From contig NC_053044.1 of NCBI RefSeq assembly GCF_003473485.1, positions 32,306,091-32,370,090 of the forward strand: 64,000 nt of DNA, read 5' to 3'. The notes below the pieces were generated by a model. It did not search any database. It was not told the DNA's origin and was given only the letters and a program-made list of their open reading frames with translations. Shown here piece after piece: positions 44,557-55,432 of the stretch. A program made the translations under genes and the position numbers. The first letter of the stretch is position 1; every line of letters begins with the position of its first letter. This stretch comes from Medicago truncatula (Eukaryota > Streptophyta > Magnoliopsida > Fabales > Fabaceae).

Positions 44557-45009
44557 TAATTTTTTATATAAACATCTTAGTATTTTTTTTAATTGATGAT
44601 CTAAGGATACTCGTTAACGTTTACTATATATAATAAGTACTTGACTTAACGACCATCGGAGTCAGCTAGACGCGGTGGAAGACGACAGTTGATCCACATT
44701 AGAGAGTGGTGCTCGAACACTTAAGTCCAAAAGAGTTATTAGCTGCGGATAATTTAACGTGAATTGTTGGTCATTATCTTATCGCTATCAAATATTGTGA
44801 TTCGGTTATGGGATTTAGCGATCTATATTATTGAATATAGTAGGGATCATGTTAGTCGTAGACTTTTGCGAGTTGAGTCACATTTTTAAAAAAAATTGAG
44901 AATTCACTTTTCGAACATATCTATAAAATATGTCAATTTTTTCACAATCTTCTTTGATGGTGAACAATAAGACTTTAACTAGTAGTAGTGAACAATAAGA
45001 ATTTAACTA

Positions 45010-45155
45010 TATGTCTAGAAGTTCTAGCTCAACTGACAAATGCCGAAATTGCAAGGCCGGACGTTGTGACCCGGGTTCGAACCTGGAACCTCACAGTTGT
45101 GTGTGAGTTTATTTTTCAGTGGATTACCACTTCATCTAAGACCAAAAAAAAAAAA
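45010..45155 (+). mobile_element. tRNA-derived SINE with perfect target site duplication
   Basis: An A-box-like TAGCTCAACTGACA, a B-box GGGTTCGAACCTGG, and an A-rich tail follow in order. It is flanked by identical 13 bp repeats AAGAATTTAACTA (44997-45009 and 45156-45168). Intact flanks and promoter boxes suggest a fairly recent insertion. Confidence 0.85.
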
Positions 45156-45384
45156 AAGAATTTAACTACATATTTTTTAAATTAGATTAGGATAATTTAA
45201 AGCTTAAATTAATGATTTATTTTGATTTGGGAATCTCTAGATTTGCAGCCACCGTGTTCTTCTCTAGTGGGAGACAAGACTATTATTTATAAGTTCTTTT
45301 CTTTCTCTCTTTCATGAAAATAGATGAAAGTTTCGTGATATGTTTTGTTTATTATAGAAATGATTGACAATGACCTCAACAAAT

Positions 45385-45466
45385 GTGGACGTGCCGGAGT
45401 GGTTATCGGGCATGACTAGAAATCATGTGGGCTCTGCCCGCGCAGGTTCGAATCCTGCCGTCCACG
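45385..45466 (+). tRNA. tRNA-Ser (anticodon AGA)
   Basis: 82 nt with a class II long variable arm. The acceptor stem pairs GTGGACG with CGTCCAC. The anticodon stem CATGA/TCATG holds loop CTAGAAA, giving anticodon AGA. The T arm is GCAGG-TTCGAAT-CCTGC, with discriminator G. A T run just after the gene (45467-45474) fits a Pol III terminator. A CAA motif lies just upstream (CTCAACAAATG), a known plant tRNA start-site context. No intron. Confidence 0.95.
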
Positions 45467-46274
45467 CTTTTTTTGCAATTTTCATTTTCCTGGAAGTTTT
45501 CCCTATGTTGCACCAAATGTAGAAATTCCAATCTAAAACAATCATTTAAATATGAAAATCTTATGAACCATTGTTACATTCTATATAGAAAAATGCTAAC
45601 AAATCTTTTCAGTATTTTTAGAGAACATTTTTCCTCATAAATTGTGATGTGATTATCACTTTGGCAGAATTTTGACTTATTTTTTTAAAACAAATTTATG
45701 TAAAAAATATCTCACACAAAGTTTCTTTACATATATTCTGTAAACAATGTCTTCAAAGCATTTTTTGTCAAAAAAAAATGTCTTCAAAACATTTGATAGT
45801 ATGATCCTTGTAAAAACGTAATTTTGATACTTAATAATATAGAGATTCTAAAAAAATTGTGTTTGTTTACCGGAATAAAAATCACTTTTTAAAGAGGAAA
45901 AAAAAACATTTACAAATAATTGAGTTTTTGAAGAAGCTATTGAAATAACTTTTCATTTGATGCATTTTTTAAATTTAATTTCAGACTATGATTTTTTTAA
46001 ATATATTTAACAAAAGTATGAAAACTTCTAAAAATGATTATTTTGTCTTTTTTTTTAAACAACTTTGTCATGAAAAATATTGTTAGAAATGGATTCTTTG
46101 TTCATCATTTCCTAAAGTCTTTTAAAATCCTTTGAAAATTAATACATTCTTCCACAACCTTTTAAAATCTTCAAGACTTTTTTTTTGTCAAAATAGTCTT
46201 TTAAAACCTCAATCCAATACACCCCCTAAAATTCATTATATCTCACTTCATTTTTAAGTTATAAAACTTAACAA

Positions 46275-47600
46275 ACTGGCCAGAGAGGGTTCCCCCACGA
46301 GGATGGCGTCATCGGCGTACTAAAGATGGGTAACTAAGAGGCCTGAATTCCCAACCTCAAAACCAAGGCGCATGTTCCTTGATTCCGTTGAACGGATAAC
46401 ACCGCTTCAACCCTCAACCGCTAACAAAAAAAAAAATTGGGCCAAGATGTCAGCCCTGTTTCAAACCACGCTGAATATTAATCTCCTCGATCGAGCAACC
46501 ATTAACTAGCACAAAGAGGTTACCACAAAAAAGACATGTCTGGATCCAGTTACACCACCTAGCACTAAATCCTAACCTCGTCCTCATGTAATCTAGGAAA
46601 CTCCAATTGATCGAGTCATAAGGCTTCTTAAAACCAACTTTAAAGATGAGACACTTTTTTTAGACTTCTTGGCTTGGTCGATGATTTCATTCATAGCCAC
46701 AATGCCATTAACACATTGTCTCCTTCTAATGAAAGTGGGTTGATTGGGAGAGATTAACTTGTCTTGCCTTCTTGTGAAAACCTTTGCCGCAATCTTATAG
46801 AGAGACCTAACAAGCAAGATGTGTCTGAATTCCCCAATACCAAACAAGGATACCACCTCATGGATGATAGTGATAGAGTGGGAAGAAAAACTCCTCAGCA
46901 ACTTAGTAAACTGAAAAAACTGGTTGAACATGATTCCTAATTACCCCTTAAAGAGATCCCAATATCACTTAAAAAATGAGAAGTTGAACCAATCCATACA
47001 CGAGCTCTTATTACCATCAGTGTCAACACAACCCCTTTAATCTCCTCCATAATAAAAGGTGGATTCAAGATAGCATCATCCCCAACAGAGATAGCCAAGA
47101 ACTTTACCCCGTCTAGGGTTGGTCGATCTCCCATCGACCCATACAAATGGACCCTGAAATAATTAACAATTTCAGACATGATGTTTAGGGCACTCTCCAC
47201 CCACATGTTCCCCACCCCCGAGGTGCAACAGTGGACTTTCTATTCTGTCTCTCCTTAATACTGAAATGAAACTAAGATAAGTTAACATCCCCTTCCTTCA
47301 ACCACCTTAGTGTAGACTGTTGAAAATCTTGAGAGTCTTTAGACCTCATGAGATCCCAAAGATCAGCAAACCCCTTAAAATGGTCCTCTAACTCCTCAAA
47401 TAAAATAGCCCCCTCATCCGCATTCAAATCTAACAACTTAATGGCCTACACCTGAAAGTTAATCCCATCCTATTATCCAAAAGCCCGAAAACATCTGAAT
47501 GTCAAACTTAAGATCACCTTTGAGGACCTTTCAACTTACTTTCAAGGTTATCACTTATACCAATTCTGGTTGAATATTTTGGAAAAGCATGAGTTTGTGC
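46275..47600 (-). mobile_element. L1-type LINE ORF2 fragment (reverse transcriptase)
   Basis: Minus-strand frames give, in order, a linker (MEEIKGVV near 47030), then FRHILLVRSLYKIAAKVFTR and PNQPTFIRRRQCVNGIVAMN at 46670-46830, and the catalytic YADD box at 46308-46319. This is the order of fingers, palm and active site in plant L1 reverse transcriptases. The frame shifts several times and the domain is cut just after YADD. Neither the endonuclease nor a poly-A end was seen, so it is a truncated, inactive copy. Confidence 0.8.
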
Positions 47601-47995
47601 AAGAGTGCAAACATGACAATTTGGAAAGATAAAGTAGAAAGTACGACCGAGGTGGTTTCTAAAGGTAGAGAGCAGTGTCGGAGCCAGAAAAAGAAAATCT
47701 AATGGGTTACTAAAATTAATTTATATATAAACACAAAACTTAAGTTGCAATAAGCATTAGGGTGTGTTTGTTTCTAAGGAAAGATAGTCGGTAGGAAAGA
47801 AAGAATCTCATGGGACCCACACTAAAAATCTTTCCACAATAATATGGACAGAAAGGCCGAGGAAACTCAACATTGTATTTGAAAAGTCCAAAACACCCCT
47901 ACCATTATTGTTTTTTTTATTTATGTTACTATTCTTTCTTTTTTGAACAAATGTTACTATTCTTGGGTTGTTTCTCTCCTTTTATTTATCCAATT

Positions 47996-50405
47996 TGTAA
48001 CGCCCTCTTTGAATTATTTGATTTATTTAATTATTTAATTGAGTCTAAAATTTATTAAGAAGAGTTTAAAATATATTTATTTGATTATGTGATTTATTAA
48101 GTGGCTTATGTTGTTATTTAATAGATTAAGATTTGAAAATAGAAATAAGATTGAGTTGAGAGTTTGTTATGAGATTTTAGAGAGTTTTGGGGGAGAAAGA
48201 GAAATAAGATAAAATAGAAAAAAAGGTTATAAATAGGAGAAACCTAATTTAGAAAAAACATAACGTAGGATCAATTTTGGAGAAAATGGAGAAAAAGCCG
48301 AGAGGAGGGAGAAGACCTAGGAGTGCTGCGATTTTCATCTATAAGGTAAGGGTGGGACTAATATTCAATAATCTTAAGTCATCGATTCTGAAAATTGGAT
48401 TTAACATGTTGTAGGTTTTCGTTTTTGAGAATTTGGGAATTAGGGTTAAAAGTGATTAATTCATGATTTTCTAAAATAATGTTTTTGGTCAAGTTTTATA
48501 TGGTTTTGAGTCTCTTTTGATCTATATAAATGTTTAGACAAATTTTGGAATCAAATTTGGGCATTGGAAAGTCAAAATTGGGATTTTTGGGTGAAAAATT
48601 GGTTTTTCCCGAGAGCTGCATAGGGACAGCATCTTCTGTTTCATGTTCTTGCGTCTTTTTCACACGTTTCTGTTTTGAATTAGTCTTTGGTGTAAACATG
48701 AAAGTTGTAGATAATTTTGTTAGCTTTCCAATGGCTTTGGTGTGGCGTAAAAATGAGTTTTGGTTTAGGAGTTATGATGAAAATACTCCAAGGAGGTCTT
48801 AGTGAATTTTTATGAATTTCAGCACAACTTTGTCCGAATTTGAAATGAAAACTGGTATTGATTGGTACTGAATTGGTCTTAGGTGTAAACACGAAAGTTG
48901 TAGGTATAAATGTTAGCTTTCTAATGCCGTTGGTTTGACTTCAAAAGGATTTATAGAACTAGAGTTATAGTCAAATTACTGCACGTAGGTCACAGTGAAT
49001 AATTGAATATGATTGATGAATTAGTATATGTTGTGAATACGATATTTTCCATGATTGATGAAGTGTTATATGTATATATGATGTTTTAAGATGTTGATTA
49101 TTATTTGATGTTGTTATACTGTGATGTAATTGTATATGCATTACTTGAATTATATGTGAATAATTGAGACGTTGTTGACTTGCATTTGATATTATTATGT
49201 CATGCTGTTTTTGTATACTGTTGTGTTGCTGTTGTTATTTAACTAAGCTGCATGAGTCGGTCTAAGTTGATTAAGATGATGAAGTTCCAAATTATTGGAT
49301 TATATAAGAGGTTGTTGATTTAAGATGTTAAGAGGTCGAGTCCATGCATTAGCATTTCATTGTTGGGGGCTTGATGCCCTGGAGCCTTTGCTCAATTAAG
49401 TTGAGGGCTTGATGCCCTGGGAGCCTTTTTACGCTCAAATAAAGTTGAGGGCTTGATGCCCTGGAGCCTATTTATGCTCAAAGATTGGTACCACATGCAT
49501 GATTAGAAGATTAAGTTGCATAGTCAAGTTGTCAAGTTGTCGAGTTGTCAAGATTGCCAAGTTATCGAGTTGATAAGTTGTAGAAGTTGCGTTGTCGTTG
49601 TCGTTGAGTTGTCATTTGTCAATGAGTTGTTAATAAAGAACTAAGTGAAGTATTTATATTTATTAATCATTGTTGTTTATGTTGTTGTTATATCAATATA
49701 AGATGATGAATATGTTGTTTGTTTACATGATTATGATTAAGATGAATATGTTGTTTGTTTATATGATTATTATCATTAAGTGATGATTATGTCATGCTGT
49801 ATATGATTATTATTATTATTAACTGATGATTAAGTTGTGTTGTTATGTTATTATGAAATGATGATTAGAAGTTGGTTGAACTATTAAAAATTATTACATG
49901 AAGAATTATTATTACTAATAGATGAAGTTATTTATGTTGTTAAATATAATTAATGAATTATATGCTTGATATTATTGTTTTGTGAAATCTCACCCCTTCT
50001 GCTTGGAAATGTTGCTCTTCGTATGAGTAACTTGCAGGTAACCAAGAATAGTTGATGTCGTGTGAGCTTTCTCTCTCGTGTGTCCTAGGTGCTCTGATAC
50101 GTAACGGGATGTGAACTTTGTTATTGCTTTTCTATTCCTTACGTATTGTTTTAGAAGATTTATGACTATGTTTTTAGATTGGATTTTTATGAGACATTTA
50201 TGAAGAGGCCTTCGTGCCAAAGACTGTTTTAGTTATTGAAATAAATTCCGCTGCGAAGTATTAAAGATCTTGTATTTGAATTTTAAAGGATAAATAGTTA
50301 TTTATTCAGTTTATGATTTTAAGAAAAGAATGTGACATTCCGTTTATGTTGAAAAACTCTGATTATTTATGCGAAATTTTTATGTTGGAAAAACGGGGTG
50401 TTACA
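47996..50405. mobile_element. Solo LTR of a Ty3/gypsy element (Tekay-like chromovirus)
   Basis: Begins TGTAACGCCC and ends GGGGTGTTACA, flanked on both sides by the 5 bp duplication CAATT (47991-47995 and 50406-50410). The length is 2410 bp. It contains the GAAAGTTGTAG/TTAGCTTTC words and the CTCACCCCTTCTGCTTGG block common in large plant gypsy LTRs, and three tandem GGGCTTGATGCCCTGG repeats at about 49367-49470. No internal retroviral-type genes are present, so it arose by recombination between two LTRs. It is a fossil. Perfect target duplications argue against great age, but a lone LTR cannot be dated from its pair. Confidence 0.85.
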
Positions 50406-50467
50406 CAATTGGCCGTTTTTTTTTTTTTCTTCACGAAACTATAGACCATTCTTTTTTTTTTTTGTTT

Positions 50468-50469
<2 letters not shown>

Positions 50470-50498
<29 letters not shown>
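50470..50498. repeat. (TA)n microsatellite
   Basis: Uninterrupted TA repeat of about 29 bp, preceded by T runs, within the right part of the Harbinger-like element. Confidence 0.95.
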
Positions 50499-50501
<3 letters not shown>

Positions 50502-51209
50502 CCCTTTCTAATGGAGTGTAAATAAAAGGGTGGTTATGTCAATTACTAAAAATAGATCATTCTTTCCTCAAACTTTCGAATCCACTTTCTCTTAAACCAA
50601 ACAACCAAAACAATCATCTCACTTTCCACTCTCATTTTTTCCTCATACAATCTTTCTTTCCTTTCACTTTCGCACTTCAACCAAACAAAGCCTTAAAGAT
50701 AAAGTTAAAGCGGCAGAGGTGACTAAAAAGCTTGGGACGATACTTTTGAAAAAGTGAATTACATTTCTGTTATAAATAATGAAACTGATTTTATTTTTAT
50801 AATATCTGGCAGTTAAAATTCATATTTAATTTATGTTTTGTTAAAAAAATCTAATTTTTGTAATATTATAAATTTTTCTGCAAATAATTTACTTTAAAAC
50901 ATGGACCTCAATTGAAAATGAAAAACTTTTAAGAAACTAAAATTTGATGGAAAATTTAAAAAGGCTAAAACGAAAAATTGACATATTTATTTATATGAAT
51001 AAAAAACATAAACTCTTATTTTTAATCTCAAAAATGCAACAAAAAAAAAATAAAAAAAATAAAAAAATGTTAATATTGTCAAAATTTAAGACCCAAAAAA
51101 CAAGCACAGTAAAGCCTGAGCTGAGGTAGTGGCAGAAGAAGAACTTTCTCTTCACTTCATCCAAACCCTCCACAAAACCTCTCATTAGGGTTACAAATCT
51201 TCAACAAGA

Positions 51210-54167
51210 ATGGAAGCATCCACCACCACCCGCAACCACTCATCCAAACGCAAATTCAACGACACCGTTTCATCCTCCACCAACGACATTGATCTCTCCC
51301 TTCTCGAAGCAATCGAGAAATCCCAACCCACAATCGACGCCGTCGACAACCGTACCTTAAAAAAGCTCGTCCTCTCCTTCGAACGCCGATTGAAGGAAAA
51401 CATCGAAGCACGTCTCAAGTATCCAAATCAACCCGAACGTTTCGCGGATTCCGAATTGGAGCTCCACGAAGAGCTTCACAAGCTTAAAGTTCTTGCTGGA
51501 GCACCGGAGCTTTATCCGGATCTTGTTAACCTCAATGTTGTTCCGTCGATTGTTGATTTGTTGAATCATGATAATACTGATATTGCTATTGATGTGGTTA
51601 CGTTGATTCAGGATTTGACTGATGAAGATGTGCTTGATGAGAATGATGAACCTGCTAAGGTTCTTGTTGATGCGTTGGTGGATAATAGTGCGTTGGAGCT
51701 GCTTGTGCAGAATTTGCATCGGTTGTCGGAGAAGGATGCGGATGAGAATGCTGCGGTTTATAATACGCTGGCGACGATTGAGAATTTGATTGAGGTGAAA
51801 CCGGCGGTGGCGGAGATGGTTTGTGAGAAGACAAAGCTGTTGAAGTGGTTGTTGGGGAAGATTAAGGTTAGGGAATTTGATAGTAATAAACAGTATGCGT
51901 CGGAGATTTTGGCAATTTTGTTGCAGAGTAGTACTGCCAATCAGAAGAAATTAGGGCAGATGAATGGGGTGGATGTGATGCTTCAGGCGGTGGCAATGTA
52001 TAAGTCGAAGGATCCGAAGAGTTCGGATGAGGAAGAGATGGTGGAGAATTTGTTTGATTGTTTGTGTTGTTTGTTGATGCCATTGGAGAATAAGGAAAGG
52101 TTTGTGAAAGCTGAAGGGGTTGAATTGATGATAATTATTATGAAGCAGAAGAAATTGGCGTATGCGTCGGCTATTAGGGCGCTTGATTTTGCTATGACGA
52201 ATTACCCTCCGGCTTGTGAACGTTTTGTTGATGTTTTGGGATTGAAGACAGCTTTTGCAGCTTTTATGGGTAAGGCAAGTGATACTGCTTTTTCCACTTC
52301 CAAACCGATTTTGTAGAACTGTCAAGAGTTTATATGTTAAATTATGTGATATCTTGTTATCTTATAAATCGGTTGCACTTGCACTAAAAGAGTTTTGTTT
52401 GTCATATATAGATTCCCATCAGTAAAAAGAACAAGAAAGAACGGTACCAGGAGGAGTTAGAGGAGCGCATTGTGTCGCTTGTTGCTTCATTGTTTGGTAA
52501 GCAGGCAAGTCAAGTTTCATTTGAGTTTTGACATAATATGTGTACACACCGACGCTGTACTGTACTTTTCCCTTATCTGTTATGTGATATTGAACTTCAG
52601 TAATATATATACTTTACCATTGGTATCTTCAGTAATATATATACTTTACCATTGGTATCACGAAGGAGAGGTTAACTTGTTGGAAATGAGTGTGAAGATA
52701 GACAAGCTTATATTTTTATTTTCATACAATGAAAAACCTTAGATGATAGAACTATCTAATACAGGGATGGATACATCATATTCAACTTTCCTTGAATCGT
52801 CCCTAATATACAGACTAATACTTTGCAAAGTGACATCAAGTGAATCCATGCGTGAATTGAAATATGCATTAGTTAGACGCAATGCGCATGTACCTTAATT
52901 TTTCCTTTTTTAGATGTTGAACTTGAGTACTCTATATCTTTCCAGGTGGAATCTTGAGGGGCTCTAGGAGAGAAAGATTATTAAGTAAATTTGTTGAAAA
53001 CGAATGCGAGAAGATAGATAGGCTAATGGAACTATACATCAGGTAGGTTGATCTTGTCCTCTTTCTCTCATGGTGTTCATGATTGCTGAACTTAATCCAT
53101 TTGTTCCATCCTGTATTAATCTGGTTCTTAGTACACATCTTTGTATGTATAGAATCATAAAAGTTGCGGCAGTAGAAATCTTGACTCAGCTTATTTTTCA
53201 TTACTTTTCCCCTCCCAGATATTCGGATAGAGTAAAAGCTGAAACTGAACGGTTGGATCAAATTGAGTTTGATGACTTGGAGGTAGTTTACTTATTCTGC
53301 TTGTTTATGTCAGATTGAAGTAACCTTTCTTATTTTATTTAGCAAAGTCTAATATTTCTGTATTTTATAGATGGATGAAGATGAAAAGTACAATCGTAAA
53401 CTAGAATCTGGACTTTATACTCTTCAGGTAAGTTTATTCTACTGAAAAACTGATGCTGAGAAATGGGTTGGTAGTAGTTTTTGTGTTTTATGAACTCATC
53501 CATAACCGCTTCAAAAAATGGGGCTGTCATTTTATCATATTTAAAAAATATGTTTGGAATTTGTTCTTTATACTTAGAAAACTTCCATTTCAAATTGCAT
53601 TCAAGATTTTTTTTAGTAAATACCAGTGGTGGTTACTGCTTATAATAGCTCCGCCTCAATGAGATGCCAGTTTTACAGCACCTTTTTCATACTGACAAAT
53701 TTATATATGATTTTTCAGTTGGTTGCTGTCATTTTGGGTCACATTTGGTGCTCCGAGTAAGTGGTTGCATCTTTTTATGATAAAGTTAAGAGCTTTTAGT
53801 TACTTATGTTTTCACCTTGCCTGACTAAATTAAATTATTTGTGGTCAGGCATTCGCAGATGAGAGGAAGAATTGAACTACTTCTCAAGCAGAACAAACTT
53901 AGTAAACAGCATGTCAAGGATATACTTCAGGTATATATCCTCTGGCTATGATTGAATAAATTCATATTTTATATTTTGTCACTCTGTTAGTGTTGGTTTT
54001 TGCATTTAAGATGCATCGATGAAGTCCCAATTCCCAAATTCAGAAGCTCTAATGGATTGCTTTTTTTCCCCCTTTAGGAATATCATGACAATATTGGCGA
54101 TCTTGATGGACCAGAAGAGAAGGAGCGAGCACAGACAAAGATTCAGAAGTTCTTAATGGCGTTATAA
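51210..54167 (+). CDS. CTNNBL1: Beta-catenin-like protein 1 (CTNNBL1), armadillo-repeat spliceosome-associated protein
   Basis: Eight exons: 51210-52274, 52412-52496, 52946-53042, 53219-53282, 53371-53427, 53719-53756, 53849-53930 and 54078-54167, giving 525 aa (human protein 563 aa). The single 1065 bp first exon encodes the N-terminal and armadillo region (FERRLKENIEARLKYPNQPE, then VVPSIVDLLNHDNTDIAIDV and DVLDENDEPAKVLVDALVDN). Later exons give the conserved C-terminal domain (GGILRGSRRERLLSKFVENE, MDEDEKYNRKLESGLYTLQ, ILGHLWCSEHSQMRGRIELL and YHDNIGDLDGPEEKERAQ). Known role in animals: partner of the Prp19-CDC5L spliceosome complex and of AID; the plant protein is presumed nuclear and splicing-related. 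Intron 1 uses a GC donor: AAG|GCAAGT paired with TATAG acceptor, the only reading that keeps FMGK-IPISKKNKKE in frame. Confidence 0.93.
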
Positions 54168-55432
54168 CTATTGTAAGGCTTAATAGTGGAAACTTCATTG
54201 GAAGTGATTAGTATTTTTCTTCATTTTGCCCCTCTTTCCTAGTGCATGTAAAATCTGTTTTGTCGGGAGAATGAGAGGATAATTGAGAAAGAAACACTGA
54301 TATGTGGTTGTTGAGATCATAGTCACTTACAGTTTCCGACTTTCCGTCACATCAATTTCTGTAGTTATACTGGATAATATATTTTCTTTTTCCCTAGGGG
54401 CGGGGAGTTGATCTTGAATCTTCTTCATCCTAGCAATTTTAGACCGTTAGGGAAATCTTCTAGTATTGATAGGTTGTTTTAACGCTGATAATTGTTGAGT
54501 TTCATTTTAAGTTTGAAAACATTAGTTAGAGTTGCATTTAGTTAAAGTTAGTCCGAATTGCAATTTATTTTTGAAGGGATCAAATGGTTATATAGTATTC
54601 TTTAAACACTAGTAATTACGTTAATATGAAGTTTATTTGAAATATATCGGCGGTAAAAATACACGAAAGTAAAATAACGCGTCAAAGTATATAATGACAG
54701 ATTAAACGATTCGGTGATAAAGGAAGCAATCACAAATGCTTTTTATTAATCATAGTAGCATTGGACGTAACAGTGTTAGAATTAATGGTTTGAATATGTA
54801 ATTCGTTTACCGATTCAAATGAATGTCACTTTAACAATAAACTTTTACAATAAATTTGTTTCAAAATGAATGTCACTTATATTTTTCAATGTAAAATTGT
54901 TGTTTTACTTTCAATTGTAACCTCTAATTAGGTAAGTATACACTATTTCTAAAGGATTACACCAATAATTAATAAGGTTAGTTTAGTAAAATTGTCTTGC
55001 CTTTTGACGCCATTATTACAATTTTTTAATATTTGTGTAACAACCTTAAACGACACTCATTTTTAATTTTTTTTTTTTTTTGGTACAACACTCATTTTAA
55101 AACTTAGTGAGTGGTTTTGTGAAATGCATTTAGTGCAGTAAAAAATAACACAATTTTGATCTCAACCATTTGATCAATTTATACCATAAAAAAATAGTTT
55201 GCCAAAGTTATTATAACATAAATCTATAACAGCCACAGCAGCAAATCCTATTGACCATTGTTTACAAACTATTAAAAAAACGTGGGATAAATGTCAATGG
55301 GATTGGCACCCTCTGTCGTCCTTGAAACACCGAAGTTTCATGTTACGACAGCAAACCGTGTCAAGCCCTTGGATTTAGCAACCATATCTTACATGATCTT
55401 GATTTAAAATGGTACTTGGTGCACCCCATTCA
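54168..55432. other. Convergent intergenic region
   Basis: Lies between the 3' ends of CTNNBL1 (plus) and the SEN1-like helicase (minus). The first 300 bp and the last 150 bp are likely 3' UTRs. Nothing else is supported. Confidence 0.5.

Larger units (their letters stand above)
47760..50692. mobile_element. Harbinger/Tourist-like MITE split by a solo LTR
   Basis: Outer ends GGGTGTGTTTG (47760) and CAAACAAAGCC (to 50692) are inverted, each flanked by a TTA target duplication (47757-47759 and 50693-50695). This is typical of PIF/Harbinger MITEs. Removing the LTR (47996-50405) and one copy of its 5 bp duplication leaves about 520 bp of element. The AAAGAAAG/CTTTCTTTC-rich subterminal arms also pair. 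Confidence 0.7.

Noticed and set aside
48496-49000. Open frames inside the solo LTR
   Set aside because: They lie wholly within LTR sequence that carries no genes; chance frames.
51357-52325. Long minus-strand frames opposite CTNNBL1 exon 1
   Set aside because: Shadows of a long intact exon; composition is rich in H, I, N and Q, as expected for antisense of this codon usage.
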